Positions 35,838-45,140 of a stretch of 64,000 nt of DNA are shown here, in pieces. Source of the DNA: a gamma proteobacterium symbiont of Stewartia floridana. Lineage in GTDB: Bacteria; Pseudomonadota; Gammaproteobacteria; Chromatiales; Chromatiaceae. Numbering within the stretch: position 1 is the stretch's first letter; each line of letters opens with the position of its first letter. The stretch spans positions 124,001 to 188,000 of the forward strand of contig NAUB01000017.1 of the NCBI GenBank assembly GCA_003676145.1, in the 5' to 3' direction. The position numbers and the translations under genes were made by a program. The notes below the pieces were generated by a model. That model made no database searches and had not been told where the DNA came from. It worked only from the letters and a program-made list of their open reading frames with translations.

Positions 35838-36559
35838 GCCTCTCCCTGGCCTGGATAGAGTGGCGGCGACTGATGCGAACGCCACTCGCCTGGGGCACAT
35901 TGGCGCTCTGCGTCTGCCTGCTGAGCTGGCAGTTTCTCGGCACCCTGGAGTCGTTCAGCGGTATGCAGACCGCTCACCGGGAACTTGGTCTCAGCCACCA
36001 TTTAAGCCTGCAACTCTACGGTCTGGCAGCGGTATTGATTCTGTTGATCACTCCGATTCTGACCGCCCGCCTCTTCAGCGAGACGTTCCGCAACGGCAGC
36101 TATGCACTGCTGAGCAGTGCTCCGCTGTCGAATCTCTCCATCCTGAGCGGCAAATTCCTTGCGGTGGTGGGTTACCTCAGCCTGCTGGTATTGATCCCCC
36201 TGTTGCTCTGCCTGACCCTCTTCTCAGGAACCGATCTCGATCTGGGGCTGCTACTGGCCGCCACCCTTGGCCTGCTGCTGCTCAGCACCACTTTTACCGG
36301 CATTGGCCTCTACTTCTCCGCGCTGAGCGAAAATCCGGGTATTGCCGCTGCTGCCAGTTACGGCACCCTGATGTTGCTCTCCCTGCTCGATCAACATACC
36401 GAGGCCAGCAGTTTCATACACTGGCTGGCCTGGCCCTCCCACTATCTCGACCTGCAGCTGGGGCTGGTCCGTCTGAGTGATATCGCCTATTTCCTGCTGC
36501 TGGCCCTGTTCTTTCTCGGTCTGGCCCTGCACCGACTCGACAGAAGACGGAGAGGATGA
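35834..36559 (+). CDS. ABC-2 type permease (GldF-like)
   Basis: A 241-residue membrane protein with six hydrophobic helices. The N-terminal A-W-I-E-W-R-R-L-M-R-T-P-L-A-W and the stretch T-P-I-L-T-A-R-L-F-S-E-T-F-R-N-G-S-Y resemble ABC-2 permeases of the GldF type. ATG at 35834 overlaps the stop of the ATPase gene (ATGA); an upstream in-frame extension to 35765 is rejected. It overlaps the next gene by 4 bp. Confidence 0.85.
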   Translation: MSLSLAWIEWRRLMRTPLAWGTLALCVCLLSWQFLGTLESFSGMQTAHRELGLSHHLSLQLYGLAAVLILLITPILTARLFSETFRNGSYALLSSAPLSNLSILSGKFLAVVGYLSLLVLIPLLLCLTLFSGTDLDLGLLLAATLGLLLLSTTFTGIGLYFSALSENPGIAAAASYGTLMLLSLLDQHTEASSFIHWLAWPSHYLDLQLGLVRLSDIAYFLLLALFFLGLALHRLDRRRRG

Positions 36560-37890
36560 TGGGCTGGCTCAGAATCGGACTCAATGATCTGCTGTTTTAC
36601 CTGATGATGCTGGTGATTCTGGTTATGCTGGCCTGGCTGAGTGGCCGCTATGACAACCAGTGGGATTGGACACACCAGGGCAGCAACAGTCTGAGCCCGG
36701 TCAGTATCGATATCGTGCAGCGTATCCCCGGTCCGCTGACGGTTACCGCCTATGTACCGGAAACCGCCAAGATCCGCGAACAGCTGACGCGCTTCATCGC
36801 CCGCTATCAGCATCTGAAACCCGATATCGAGCTCGCCTTCGTCGATCCCTTGCGTCACCCGGATCAGACCCGCCGGCAGGGCATCAGTCTCTCCGGTGAA
36901 GTGGTGCTCAACTACAACGAGCGGGAGGAGCGGATCCAACAACTGGATGAGGAGCAGTTCACCAACGCCCTGCTACGACTCTCGCAAACCCACACCCGCT
37001 GGATTGCCGGACTTACCGGACATGGTGAGCGGGACCTGCTGGGACAAGCCAACCATGACCTGGGAGATTTCGGCAACGCCCTCAAGCAGCAGGGGTATCA
37101 GGTCATCAACATCGACCTGGCAACCACCCCGACGCCACCGGACAATACCGCCCTGCTGATCATCCCCTCACCTCAGAGACCCCTGCTGGAAGTGGAAATT
37201 GCCCGCCTCAGAGCTTATGCAGCCGAGGGGGGCAATCTGCTGCTGCTGAGCGAACCGGAGAGCCGTATCGGCGACTCACTGATGCGCCAGCTGACGGGTA
37301 TCAAACAGCTACCGGGAACCATTGTCGACGCCAACGTCAAAGAGCTGGGGATCGACAATCCGGCGATTGCTCTGGTTCCCAGGTACCCGGATCACAAAGC
37401 CACCCGGGCATTCAATCTACTCACCCTGTTTCCCCAGGCCGCCGCCCTGGCGATACCCGAACAGAGTATGTGGTCGATCGTACCGCTGCTGAAGACCCTG
37501 GATAAGAGCTGGAACGAAACCGGTGCCCTGCAGGGGGAGATCGAGCGGGATCCACTCGCCGGAGAGGAGGCGGGGCCACTGACCCTGGGCGTGGCATTGA
37601 CCCGACAGGTCGATGGGGATCAACAACGCATCATGGTGATTGGTGATGGTGATTTTCTCTCCAACAGTTTTCTCAGCAATGCGGGCAACCAGGATCTCGG
37701 ATTGACCCTCAGCCGCTGGCTGGTGGGGGATGACAAACTGGTCGGCATCCCGGTCAAACAGGCCAGCGACCGGGAATTGCACCTGTCGAATCTGGCCATC
37801 GGGGTGATTGGCATCGGCACGCTGATTGTTGCACCACTGCTCCTACTGCTGTTTGGCGGCTTGATGGTGTGGCGTCGCAACCGGGCCTGA
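36556..37890 (+). CDS. GldG-like ABC-associated membrane protein
   Basis: A 444-residue protein with an N-terminal transmembrane helix (about 14-32), a large extracytoplasmic domain, and a C-terminal helix (about 410-438) followed by a short basic tail. The domain begins with an N-x-S-L-S-P segment and I-P-G-P-L-T-V-T-A-Y-V-P-E-T, typical of GldG/ABC-auxiliary proteins (DUF4350/GldG). The G-H-G-E-R-D motif near 155 is characteristic. It would act as a third subunit of the exporter. Overlaps on both ends suggest tight coupling. Confidence 0.85.
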   Translation: MMGWLRIGLNDLLFYLMMLVILVMLAWLSGRYDNQWDWTHQGSNSLSPVSIDIVQRIPGPLTVTAYVPETAKIREQLTRFIARYQHLKPDIELAFVDPLRHPDQTRRQGISLSGEVVLNYNEREERIQQLDEEQFTNALLRLSQTHTRWIAGLTGHGERDLLGQANHDLGDFGNALKQQGYQVINIDLATTPTPPDNTALLIIPSPQRPLLEVEIARLRAYAAEGGNLLLLSEPESRIGDSLMRQLTGIKQLPGTIVDANVKELGIDNPAIALVPRYPDHKATRAFNLLTLFPQAAALAIPEQSMWSIVPLLKTLDKSWNETGALQGEIERDPLAGEEAGPLTLGVALTRQVDGDQQRIMVIGDGDFLSNSFLSNAGNQDLGLTLSRWLVGDDKLVGIPVKQASDRELHLSNLAIGVIGIGTLIVAPLLLLLFGGLMVWRRNRA

Positions 37891-37906
37891 GGCATAGTAG
37901 CCATCC

Positions 37907-38383
37907 ATGTCCCATAAGCTGCGTCTTAATCTGATCCTGATGGTGGTTATCGGCCTGCTGGCGCTGCTGGTATGGCAATCCCAGCCCGAACCCATGGCAT
38001 CACTCAGTCAACTTGCTCCAGCAGAGATCCGCACGATCACCATCCGTTCCGCAACAGATCGCCTGAGCATGAGACTTGAGCAGGGCCAATGGTTGATTGA
38101 GGGTCAAGCGGGGCTCACCTCACGCATTGAACAGCTGCTGACGATCAGCCAGACCGCCAGTCTCAAGCAATTCCCCGCCCCCACGGATCTCACACCGTTC
38201 GGCCTGGTGAATCCCAGCATCGTTCTTCAGCTCAACCAGGAGCATTTTTCCTTTGGCGATATCGACCCACTCAATGGTTGGCGCTATGTGCTGCACAACG
38301 GGGTGATTCACCTGATCGGTAATGGCTACCACCACCATCTGACTGCCCCGCGGGAGGCCTGGCTGGAGCAACCCGATGCCTGA
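37907..38383 (+). CDS. Short DUF4340-like membrane-anchored protein
   Basis: A 158-residue protein with one N-terminal membrane anchor (about 6-24) and a periplasmic part made of repeated beta/helix units (I-T-I-R-S-A, W-L-I-E-G-Q, L-K-Q-F-P-A-P-T-D-L-T-P-F-G-L). This resembles the DUF4340 proteins that accompany GldG-type genes, but those are typically over 300 residues; this one may be a reduced form. It overlaps mutM by 8 bp, so exporter and DNA-repair gene share a transcript. Confidence 0.7.
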   Translation: MSHKLRLNLILMVVIGLLALLVWQSQPEPMASLSQLAPAEIRTITIRSATDRLSMRLEQGQWLIEGQAGLTSRIEQLLTISQTASLKQFPAPTDLTPFGLVNPSIVLQLNQEHFSFGDIDPLNGWRYVLHNGVIHLIGNGYHHHLTAPREAWLEQPDA

Positions 38384-39191
38384 ACTGCCTGAAGTCGAGA
38401 CCACCTGCCGGGGTATAGCACCGCACATTACCGGCAAAAGGGTGAAGCAGGTGGTGATTCGCCAGCCTCGTCTGCGCTGGCCGATACCTGCCGACCTGCC
38501 CCAGCAACTGAACGGCCGCAAACTGCTGCAAGTATCCCGGCGGGGTAAATATCTGCTGCTGAGCTTCCACCACGGCACCCTGATCATCCATCTGGGCATG
38601 TCCGGCAGCCTGAGGATCCTCAACTCCGGAAGCGCGGTTCAAAAACACGACCATTTCGACCTCCAGGTAAGTGGCGGCAAACTGCTCAGGCTGAGAGACC
38701 CGAGACGCTTTGGAGCCGTACTGTGGACCGATCAACCCCCATCTCAGCACCCACTGATCGCTCATCTGGGGCCTGAACCATTGCAGGAGCGCTTCAATAC
38801 CGCCTATCTGTACGAACAGGGTCAGGGACGCCGGGTGGCTGTTAAACAGTTGATTATGGACAGTAAGATTGTGGTCGGGGTGGGGAATATCTATGCCAGC
38901 GAATGCCTCTTCAAATCGGCCATACACCCCACCAGACCGAGCAACAGAATCTCCGAATCCCGCTACGCCAAGCTGGTCGAGGCGATCAAGCAGACCCTGA
39001 CCGCGGCAATCGCCCAGGGCGGTACCACCCTGAGGGATTTTCAGCGGGAGGATGGCAATCCGGGCTACTTCGCCCAACAGCTCCAGGTGTATGGCAAAAC
39101 CGATCAAGCCTGCCCCGCATGCGGCTCACCGATCCGCCAGAAAACCATCGGCCAGCGCTCCACATTCTACTGCCCGAAGTGCCAACGCTGA
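38376..39191 (+). CDS. mutM: Formamidopyrimidine-DNA glycosylase
   Basis: A 271-residue bifunctional glycosylase/AP lyase that removes 8-oxoguanine and FaPy. The N-terminus M-P-E-L-P-E-V-E-T has the catalytic Pro2 and Glu3; a Lys (H-F-D-L-Q region) and a helix-two-turn-helix follow, and the C-terminal zinc finger has C-P-A-C and C-P-K-C. All essential residues are present. It is the last gene of the ABC exporter operon and overlaps the preceding gene by 8 bp. Confidence 0.97.
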   Translation: MPELPEVETTCRGIAPHITGKRVKQVVIRQPRLRWPIPADLPQQLNGRKLLQVSRRGKYLLLSFHHGTLIIHLGMSGSLRILNSGSAVQKHDHFDLQVSGGKLLRLRDPRRFGAVLWTDQPPSQHPLIAHLGPEPLQERFNTAYLYEQGQGRRVAVKQLIMDSKIVVGVGNIYASECLFKSAIHPTRPSNRISESRYAKLVEAIKQTLTAAIAQGGTTLRDFQREDGNPGYFAQQLQVYGKTDQACPACGSPIRQKTIGQRSTFYCPKCQR

Positions 39192-39259
39192 GCGGCCCCC
39201 ATTGATTTATCCTGACCACTCATCTAGCATGCGCTGGTTTGTTCCAACCGACACCAGCA

Positions 39260-40228
39260 ATGGATATTAAAGCTCTACGCCAACTCATCGCCGACGACAT
39301 GGATGCTGTAGACAAGCTGATCATTCAACAGCTGAAGTCCGATGTGGTGCTGATCAATCAGATTGGCGCCTATATCGTCCACAGTGGCGGCAAGCGCCTG
39401 CGTCCGATGATCGTACTCCTGGCAGCACGGGCCTGTGGCTACGCTGGCGCCATGCATATCAACCTGGCAGCCATCATCGAATTCATCCATACCGCGACCC
39501 TGCTTCACGATGATGTGGTGGACGGTTCCGATCTGCGTCGCAACCGGGAGACGGCCAACGCGGTCTGGGGCAATGAGGCCAGCGTGCTGGTGGGGGACTT
39601 TCTCTACTCCCGCTCCTTCGAGATGATGGTGGAAGTCGGTCAGATGCCGGTGATGGATATTCTCTCCCATGCCACCAACCGTATCGCTGAAGGTGAAGTG
39701 CTGCAGTTACTGAACGTGCACAATCCGGAGACCAGCGAAGCAGAATACATGGAAGTGATCAAACGTAAGACGGCCACCCTGTTCGAGGCCGGTTCCCGTC
39801 TGGGCGGTGTGGTGGCTGAAACGTCTGAGCAACAGCAGCAGGCACTGGCCGACTACGGCCTTCATCTGGGGATCGCCTTCCAGCTGGTGGATGACGCGCT
39901 CGACTATCACTCGAGTAACGAAGAGATCGGCAAGAATGTGGGCGATGATCTGGCCGAGGGTAAACCCACCCTGCCTCTGATCCAGGCCATGAAGAAGTCG
40001 GATCAGCAGCAGCGCCAGCGGCTCGCCACAATCATCGAAAATGGCGGCCTGGATGAGATCGATTTCGTTCTGCAGGCGATCCACAACAGTGATGCGATCG
40101 CCTACACCCAGCAGCTTGCCCAACAACATGCCGAGCTGGCCAAACAGGCATTGAACCATTTACCTGACAGCGAATACCGCCAGGCACTGGCAGAACTTGC
40201 CGATTACTCTGTCGCCAGAACCCATTGA
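39260..40228 (+). CDS. ispB: Octaprenyl diphosphate synthase
   Basis: A 322-residue long-chain trans-prenyltransferase that makes the ubiquinone side chain. The first Asp-rich motif is L-L-H-D-D-V-V-D-G-S-D-L-R-R, with Gly in place of the usual Glu after D-D-V-V-D, and the second is L-V-D-D-A-L-D-Y. Length equals E. coli IspB. The ATG at 39260 is chosen because it gives the standard N-terminus (M-D-I-K-A-L-R-Q-L-I); a TTG/ATG extension of 7 codons is possible. It uses IPP made by the IspH pathway. Confidence 0.93.
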   Translation: MDIKALRQLIADDMDAVDKLIIQQLKSDVVLINQIGAYIVHSGGKRLRPMIVLLAARACGYAGAMHINLAAIIEFIHTATLLHDDVVDGSDLRRNRETANAVWGNEASVLVGDFLYSRSFEMMVEVGQMPVMDILSHATNRIAEGEVLQLLNVHNPETSEAEYMEVIKRKTATLFEAGSRLGGVVAETSEQQQQALADYGLHLGIAFQLVDDALDYHSSNEEIGKNVGDDLAEGKPTLPLIQAMKKSDQQQRQRLATIIENGGLDEIDFVLQAIHNSDAIAYTQQLAQQHAELAKQALNHLPDSEYRQALAELADYSVARTH

Positions 40229-40297
40229 ACCGGCCTATCGATTCCGCTAACATCAGCTGCTCGCTGGTTCGGTTTGATCGCCGATCGGTTCAAGCAT

Positions 40298-40374
40298 CGG
40301 GGTGTAGCTCAGCCTGGTAGAGCACTGTCTTCGGGAGGCAGGGGCCGGAGGTTCGAATCCTCTCACCCCGACCA
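40298..40374 (+). tRNA. tRNA-Pro (anticodon CGG)
   Basis: A 77-nt cloverleaf: acceptor CGGGGTG/CACCCCG, D arm with AGCCTGGTA, anticodon stem CTGTC/GGCAG around TTCGGGA with anticodon CGG for the Pro codon CCG, T arm CGGAG-GTTCGAAT-CCTCT region, and encoded CCA. It lies 69 nt after ispB. Confidence 0.97.
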
Positions 40375-40467
40375 ATCATGCAACCACAATCCTGTGGTCA
40401 CACTTAGCGCGTCAAAATATTTTCACCACAACTTACGTAGCCGTTAGGTTAAGAACTGTATGCGCGT

Positions 40468-40496
40468 AAAAAGAGGGTGGAGAAACCCCACCCTCA
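40468..40496 (-). terminator. Terminator of the small secreted protein gene
   Basis: On the minus strand the stem GAGGGTGG/CCACCCTC is followed by a run of five T. It lies 8 nt after the stop codon of the 91-aa gene. Confidence 0.9.
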
Positions 40497-40503
40497 TTCT
40501 CGT

Positions 40504-40779
40504 TTACCAATAAAGCGGCACACCTACATCGATCAGAATGCTGCCATAACCTTCATCCAGACCACCCTGCGGTTTGGCAACGGAGTTTGCGTAACCCTTG
40601 CCTGAATGGAGAATCGAACTACCATAGTTATCACCAATACCGGGTTGTACGGCAGTCGGCAGTTTTGTCGATTCGGGCACACCAGAATAGAGGTCGTGAT
40701 TCTCTCCGGTTACATCAAAAGCACTGGCATACAGATTGGTTGATAAGATCATTGCTGCAGTGATTGCCAAGGTTTTCAT
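40504..40779 (-). CDS. Small secreted protein of unknown function (91 aa)
   Basis: A 91-residue protein with a clear signal peptide (residues 1-19, ending A-S-A). The mature part of about 70 residues is polar, Gly- and Ser-rich, without Cys, and contains two related G-Y/N-G-S-I-L units (D-N-Y-G-S-S-I-L near 52 and E-G-Y-G-S-I-L-I near 77). I do not recognise the family. GGAGAG precedes the ATG, and the gene has its own terminator and a promoter region with a dyad, so it is an independent expression unit, possibly a stress-induced envelope protein. Confidence 0.75.
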   Translation of the reverse strand: MKTLAITAAMILSTNLYASAFDVTGENHDLYSGVPESTKLPTAVQPGIGDNYGSSILHSGKGYANSVAKPQGGLDEGYGSILIDVGVPLYW

Positions 40780-40800
40780 ATCTCTCTCCTCACAAGTTTT

Positions 40801-40832
40801 AAACTGATAACATTTCGCTCTGTGTTCAGTTT
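40801..40832. promoter_or_regulatory. Dyad upstream of the small secreted protein gene
   Basis: AAACTGA (40801-40807) and TCAGTTT (40826-40832) are inverted repeats about 25 bp apart, centred some 38 bp upstream of the ATG. It could be an operator or an mRNA leader hairpin. Confidence 0.35.
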
Positions 40833-40970
40833 TATTTACGGGCAGTTTGGGAGAGTGGATTCAATCAGGATGAACTTTTTTATCAGGAGCTGTTAATCGA
40901 TAAGCCGTTGGCGAAGTAATCGAGCGGATTATTGTTCGAGATCTAAAGTCGTTTTGAGGAGCGCGAATTT

Positions 40971-41600
40971 TTGATCAGTCTGACCACTGCCTATGCCTTT
41001 ATCACGGTATCCTTTGTACTCTGTCTGGCACCAGGTCCCGATAATATCTTTGTCCTGACCCAGTCGGCGCTGTATGGGAGGGTTAAAGGTTATCTGGTGA
41101 CGTTAGGCCTGTGTACCGGTTTGATCGTACACACCCTGGTGGTTGCACTTGGCTTCGCCGCACTGTTGAAAACCTCGCCGTTTGCCATCACCCTGTTGAA
41201 AATCATCGGTGCCGGTTATCTCAGTTATCTTGGATGGCTCGCATTGAATGCAGCACACAACAGCTTGACCAGTAGAGAGAACATCAAGCTCTCCCCGCTT
41301 CAGCTCTATCGACGCGGCATTATCATGAATGTCACCAACCCCAAGGTGAGTATATTTTTTCTCGCATTCCTGCCCCAGTTCACCAATCCGCAACAGGGCC
41401 AGGTGGTGCAACAGATCATGCTGCTCGGTTCACTCTTTATACTGGTCACCCTGATGACGTTCGGTGCCATCGCCTTTCTTGCCGGCAGCCTGGGTAGCTG
41501 GCTCAATCAATCAGCAAAAGCACAGCAGTACCTCAATCGGATTGCAGGGCTGGTGTTTATCGCCCTTGCATTGAATCTGCTCTTCAGTGATATCGGCTGA
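40971..41600 (+). CDS. LysE/RhtB family amino-acid exporter
   Basis: A 209-residue membrane protein with six hydrophobic helices. The N-terminal V-L-C-L-A-P-G-P-D-N-I-F-V-L and the segment G-L-C-T-G-L-I-V-H-T are standard for LysE/RhtB exporters of amino acids or homoserine lactone. The start codon is TTG at 40971, with GAGGAG nine nt upstream; no ATG is available in the right place. Its stop is 9 nt from the tex stop on the opposite strand, a convergent pair. Confidence 0.9.
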   Translation: MISLTTAYAFITVSFVLCLAPGPDNIFVLTQSALYGRVKGYLVTLGLCTGLIVHTLVVALGFAALLKTSPFAITLLKIIGAGYLSYLGWLALNAAHNSLTSRENIKLSPLQLYRRGIIMNVTNPKVSIFFLAFLPQFTNPQQGQVVQQIMLLGSLFILVTLMTFGAIAFLAGSLGSWLNQSAKAQQYLNRIAGLVFIALALNLLFSDIG

Positions 41601-41609
41601 GTACTGATT

Positions 41610-43922
41610 TCAAACCTTACCCAGTTTGGCGAAAGCTGCCGCCATGGCGCCTTTTGGCGCCTGTGACGCTCTCTTCTTTGTGTTTGGAGTGTTATGCTGA
41701 CGCTTCTCGCTTCGGCTGTTTTTACTGCGCTCACCGCGTGATGCGTCCGCTTCATCGGTCAGGCGCATGGAGAGCGCAATTCGTTTACGCGGGATATCCA
41801 CATCCATGACTTTGACTTTCACCAGATCCCCCGCTTTGACAACTTCACGGGTATCTTTGACAAACTTGTCGGAGAGTGCGGAGATATGCACCAGGCCATC
41901 CTGGTGAACCCCAATATCGACAAAGGCGCCGAAGTTGGTGACATTGGTCACTACTCCTTCGAGAATCATGCCGCTTTTAAGATCCTGTAGATTTTCCACA
42001 CCCTCTTTAAAGGTCGCGGTTTTAAATTCGGGCCTTGGATCCCTACCCGGTTTCTCCAGTTCGCGGATGATATCCTCCACCGTCGGTTGACCGAATGTCT
42101 CATCGGTATAATCCTTGGCGGAGAGTTTTTTCAGGAAGGGAGAATCACCAATCAGAGCCGACATCTCCCGCCCGGTCTTGGCCAGAATGCGCTGCACCAC
42201 CGGATAGGCTTCCGGATGCACGGCAGAAGCATCGAGGGGATTGGTTCCATTCATGATGCGCAGAAATCCGGCACACTGCTCAAACGCTTTGTCACCGATA
42301 CGGGGTACTTTGAGAATCGCTTTGCGATCGGCGAATGCACCGTGCTGATCGCGAAATTTCACCACATTGTCCGCCATCAGGGTGGAGAGACCCGCCACCC
42401 GATTCAACAACGGTGCTGAAGCGGTGTTGATATCCACCCCGACTGCGTTCACGCAATCCTCGACCACCGCATCCAGTTGGCGGGCCAGTCTGGACTGGGA
42501 GACATCGTGCTGATACTGCCCCACACCGATCGACTTGGGCTCGATCTTCACCAACTCGGCCAGGGGGTCCTGAAGACGCCGGGCGATGGAGACCGCACCG
42601 CGTAACGAGACATCCATCTGCGGGAACTCCTGGGCGGCAAATTCGGAGGCCGAATAGACGGATGCCCCGGCCTCACTGACCATCACTTTGGTCAGGCGCA
42701 ATTGCGGATGCTGCTTGATCAGATCCGCAACCAGGCGATCGGTCTCCCGGGAGGCGGTTCCATTACCGATACTGACCAGCTCCACTTTGAATTTCGCCGC
42801 CAGATCCGCCAATGTTTGCAACGACTCCTGCCAGCGGTTTTTTGGCACATGGGGATAGATGGTTGCGGTCTCCACCACCTTTCCGGTGCTGTCGATCACC
42901 GCAACTTTGACGCCGGTTCTCAAGCCGGGATCCAATCCAATGGTGGCACGGGGACCCGCGGGCGAAGCGAGTAGCAGATCATGCAGGTTGCGGGCGAAGA
43001 CCTTGATCGCCTCCTCTTCCGCCGCCTCGCGCAGGCGGGTCTTCAAATTGTTATCCAGGTGGGTAAAGATCTTGATCCGCCAGGCCCAACGCACCACTCC
43101 TTGTAACCAATCATCGGCAGGCCGCCCCTCGTCATGCACCCCCATCTGACGGGCAATCATCCGTTCCGCCACACCCATCTCGGCCGCTTTCAATCCCTCA
43201 TCTTCAGGCAATACCAGCTCCAGACTGAGAATCCCCTCCTGGCGCCCCCGGAACAGGGCCAATGCCCGATGTGACGGAATCTTATTGATCGTCTCGGCGT
43301 AGTCGAAGTAGTCGGAGAACTTGGCGCCCTCCTTCTCCTTGCCCTCAACCAGCTTAGAGGTGAGCTGAGCGGACTCCCAGAGATGTTCCCGCAGCCGGCC
43401 GACCAGTTCTGCATCTTCGGCGAACTGTTCCATGAGTATCTGCTTGGCCCCATCCAGTGCTGCGTCGCTATCCGCCACGCCCTTCTCTTCATTCAGATAG
43501 GCCTGTGCCTCCTGTTGGGGTTGCAAACCGGGATCATTCAACAAGGCTTCGGCCAATGGCGCCAGACCCGCTTCACGGGCAATCTGCGCTTTGGTGCGCC
43601 GTTTTGGCTTATAGGGAAGATAGAGATCTTCCAATCGGGTTTTGGTATCCGCCGCCAGCAGGGATGCCTTCAGCTGATCGGTCAATTTGCCCTGTTCCTG
43701 AACCGATTTCAGCACCGCATCACGTCGCTCTTCCAGTTCATTCAGATAGCTCAGACGCTCCACCAAATGGCGTAGCTGAGTATCATCCAGGCCACCGGTC
43801 ACCTCTTTCCGATAGCGGGCGATGAAAGGGACGGTCGCCCCTTCGTCGAGCAAGCCGACCACCGCATCGACCTGATTGATTCGTACACTCAGTTCATCTG
43901 CAATACGCTGTGAAATTGACAT
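41610..43922 (-). CDS. tex: RNA-binding transcription accessory protein Tex
   Basis: A 770-residue nucleic-acid-binding protein. An N-terminal helical domain starts I-A-D-E-L-S-V-R, followed by the YqgF-like RNase-H fold ([15 protein letters not shown] near 330), helix-hairpin-helix units ([11 protein letters not shown] near 500) and a C-terminal S1 RNA-binding domain ([17 protein letters not shown] near 640). A basic Lys/Arg tail of about 45 residues ends it. Tex is conserved across bacteria and binds RNA. Confidence 0.96.
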   Translation of the reverse strand: MSISQRIADELSVRINQVDAVVGLLDEGATVPFIARYRKEVTGGLDDTQLRHLVERLSYLNELEERRDAVLKSVQEQGKLTDQLKASLLAADTKTRLEDLYLPYKPKRRTKAQIAREAGLAPLAEALLNDPGLQPQQEAQAYLNEEKGVADSDAALDGAKQILMEQFAEDAELVGRLREHLWESAQLTSKLVEGKEKEGAKFSDYFDYAETINKIPSHRALALFRGRQEGILSLELVLPEDEGLKAAEMGVAERMIARQMGVHDEGRPADDWLQGVVRWAWRIKIFTHLDNNLKTRLREAAEEEAIKVFARNLHDLLLASPAGPRATIGLDPGLRTGVKVAVIDSTGKVVETATIYPHVPKNRWQESLQTLADLAAKFKVELVSIGNGTASRETDRLVADLIKQHPQLRLTKVMVSEAGASVYSASEFAAQEFPQMDVSLRGAVSIARRLQDPLAELVKIEPKSIGVGQYQHDVSQSRLARQLDAVVEDCVNAVGVDINTASAPLLNRVAGLSTLMADNVVKFRDQHGAFADRKAILKVPRIGDKAFEQCAGFLRIMNGTNPLDASAVHPEAYPVVQRILAKTGREMSALIGDSPFLKKLSAKDYTDETFGQPTVEDIIRELEKPGRDPRPEFKTATFKEGVENLQDLKSGMILEGVVTNVTNFGAFVDIGVHQDGLVHISALSDKFVKDTREVVKAGDLVKVKVMDVDIPRKRIALSMRLTDEADASRGERSKNSRSEKRQHNTPNTKKRASQAPKGAMAAAFAKLGKV

Positions 43923-44151
43923 CTAACATCCTGGCTGAAATGGAGCGAGGCCGGGATAGTAACAAAGCCGATAGAGAGGTGAAATATTGACTTTCGGAAA
44001 AACCGAAGGTGGTTACGCAATCTTGATACGGTCAGCAAATCGTCCGCTTTCAAACTTAGCGAGCCAGACGATGCGGAAGCTCTCTGCTTACCATTGCCCG
44101 GGCATTCAAGCGCCCGACGGAAGCCCGCCGGGCAACTGGTTTATTGCCGGA

Positions 44152-44889
44152 TTACTGCCTGAGCCTGAACGGCGCATCCAGACCTTGCCGCATCAGATCC
44201 AGGCCCACACCTGACTGATATTTGAAAGCACCTGAGAACAGACCCTGCATCTGTCGCAGCAGCCCGTCCATGAGATCCAGCGGATTGTATACCGGGGGTA
44301 CCCATGACGATGCCGGCAGGCTGGCTTCGGCGATCATGATGCCCTCATCGTAGCGAAAGACGGCCTCTTTACACACCTTCAATACCAGCTGTTTCATCGC
44401 CTGGTTATAGGCAAGACACTCGAAACGGAAACGTTTGATTCCCCGTTCCAGCGCGGCCGAGACCAACCGCTCCAGCAACAGCTGCCCCAATCCCTGCCCC
44501 TGCATGGAGTCTGCCACGGTCAGACCGACTTCCGCGGTTTCCGCATCACCCGCCAGGCGAATGAAGCGGCCAATGGCTACCCCTTCCGTCTCATTTCCAG
44601 ACTCATCGAGCCGTACCATGCCCAGGGCAAAGTGGTCCATCTGGTCCACTTCGGTGAAGTAGGCCAGCTCTTGCTGCGACAAAAAACGCTTCTCGGCCAT
44701 GAAGCGTCGTTGGCGGGATTCGTCAGATAGTGAATCAAAACCCTGCTGCAGTAGCGCCTTGTCATTGGGTTCAATCAATCGTATAGCGATCCGCCGGGTA
44801 GCGTCCAGGTCCACAATCTCCCGGAAAGACTCATTAAATTTCAATAAGTTAACCATTTGATACACCATTCCATAAACGATCAGCGACAA
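44152..44889 (-). CDS. GNAT family N-acetyltransferase
   Basis: A 245-residue protein whose residues 30-180 form a GNAT fold: I-A-I-R-L-I-E-P-N-D, then V-G-L-T-V-A-D-S-M-Q-G-Q-G-L-G-Q-L-L-L, which is the acetyl-CoA pyrophosphate loop (Q/R-x-x-G-x-G/A), and a final F-R-F-E-C-L. A C-terminal 65-residue extension is not part of the fold. The acceptor substrate is unknown. Several in-frame ATGs (44889, 44868, 44856) lie upstream of the domain, so the true start is uncertain. Single gene with 229 and 250 bp spacers. Confidence 0.8.
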   Translation of the reverse strand: MSLIVYGMVYQMVNLLKFNESFREIVDLDATRRIAIRLIEPNDKALLQQGFDSLSDESRQRRFMAEKRFLSQQELAYFTEVDQMDHFALGMVRLDESGNETEGVAIGRFIRLAGDAETAEVGLTVADSMQGQGLGQLLLERLVSAALERGIKRFRFECLAYNQAMKQLVLKVCKEAVFRYDEGIMIAEASLPASSWVPPVYNPLDLMDGLLRQMQGLFSGAFKYQSGVGLDLMRQGLDAPFRLRQ

Positions 44890-45101
44890 TTCAGCGCAAA
44901 ATGAAAAAAATTGTGCACTGCAACATATGACTACGGAAGTTTCTCAGGGTTCCATTCTCTGGCCAGGTTGAGTATCAGTGAGAGCGGATAAGGCGAGTTA
45001 TGCGTAGAAGAGAGGATTAAGTCGTGGTTGCTGTAGCTGAGCGCCGATCGAGTCGCTGCTGAGTGGCGTATCTGGAGATCAGAGGTAGTGCGGTACCGAT
45101 C

Positions 45102-45123
45102 GGCGCCTCACACTGGAGGCGCC
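45102..45123 (-). terminator. Hairpin after ugd
   Basis: Perfect 8-bp stem GGCGCCTC/GAGGCGCC, 18 nt past the ugd stop. No T-run follows on the minus strand, so termination strength is uncertain. Confidence 0.5.
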
Positions 45124-45140
45124 GCCCCGGTGGATTTCGA

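Noticed and set aside
35725-36480. Plus-strand frame (251 aa) overlapping the ABC permease in another phase
   Set aside because: Pro/Arg/Ser-rich translation, whereas the permease frame has proper membrane helices and coupling to its neighbours.
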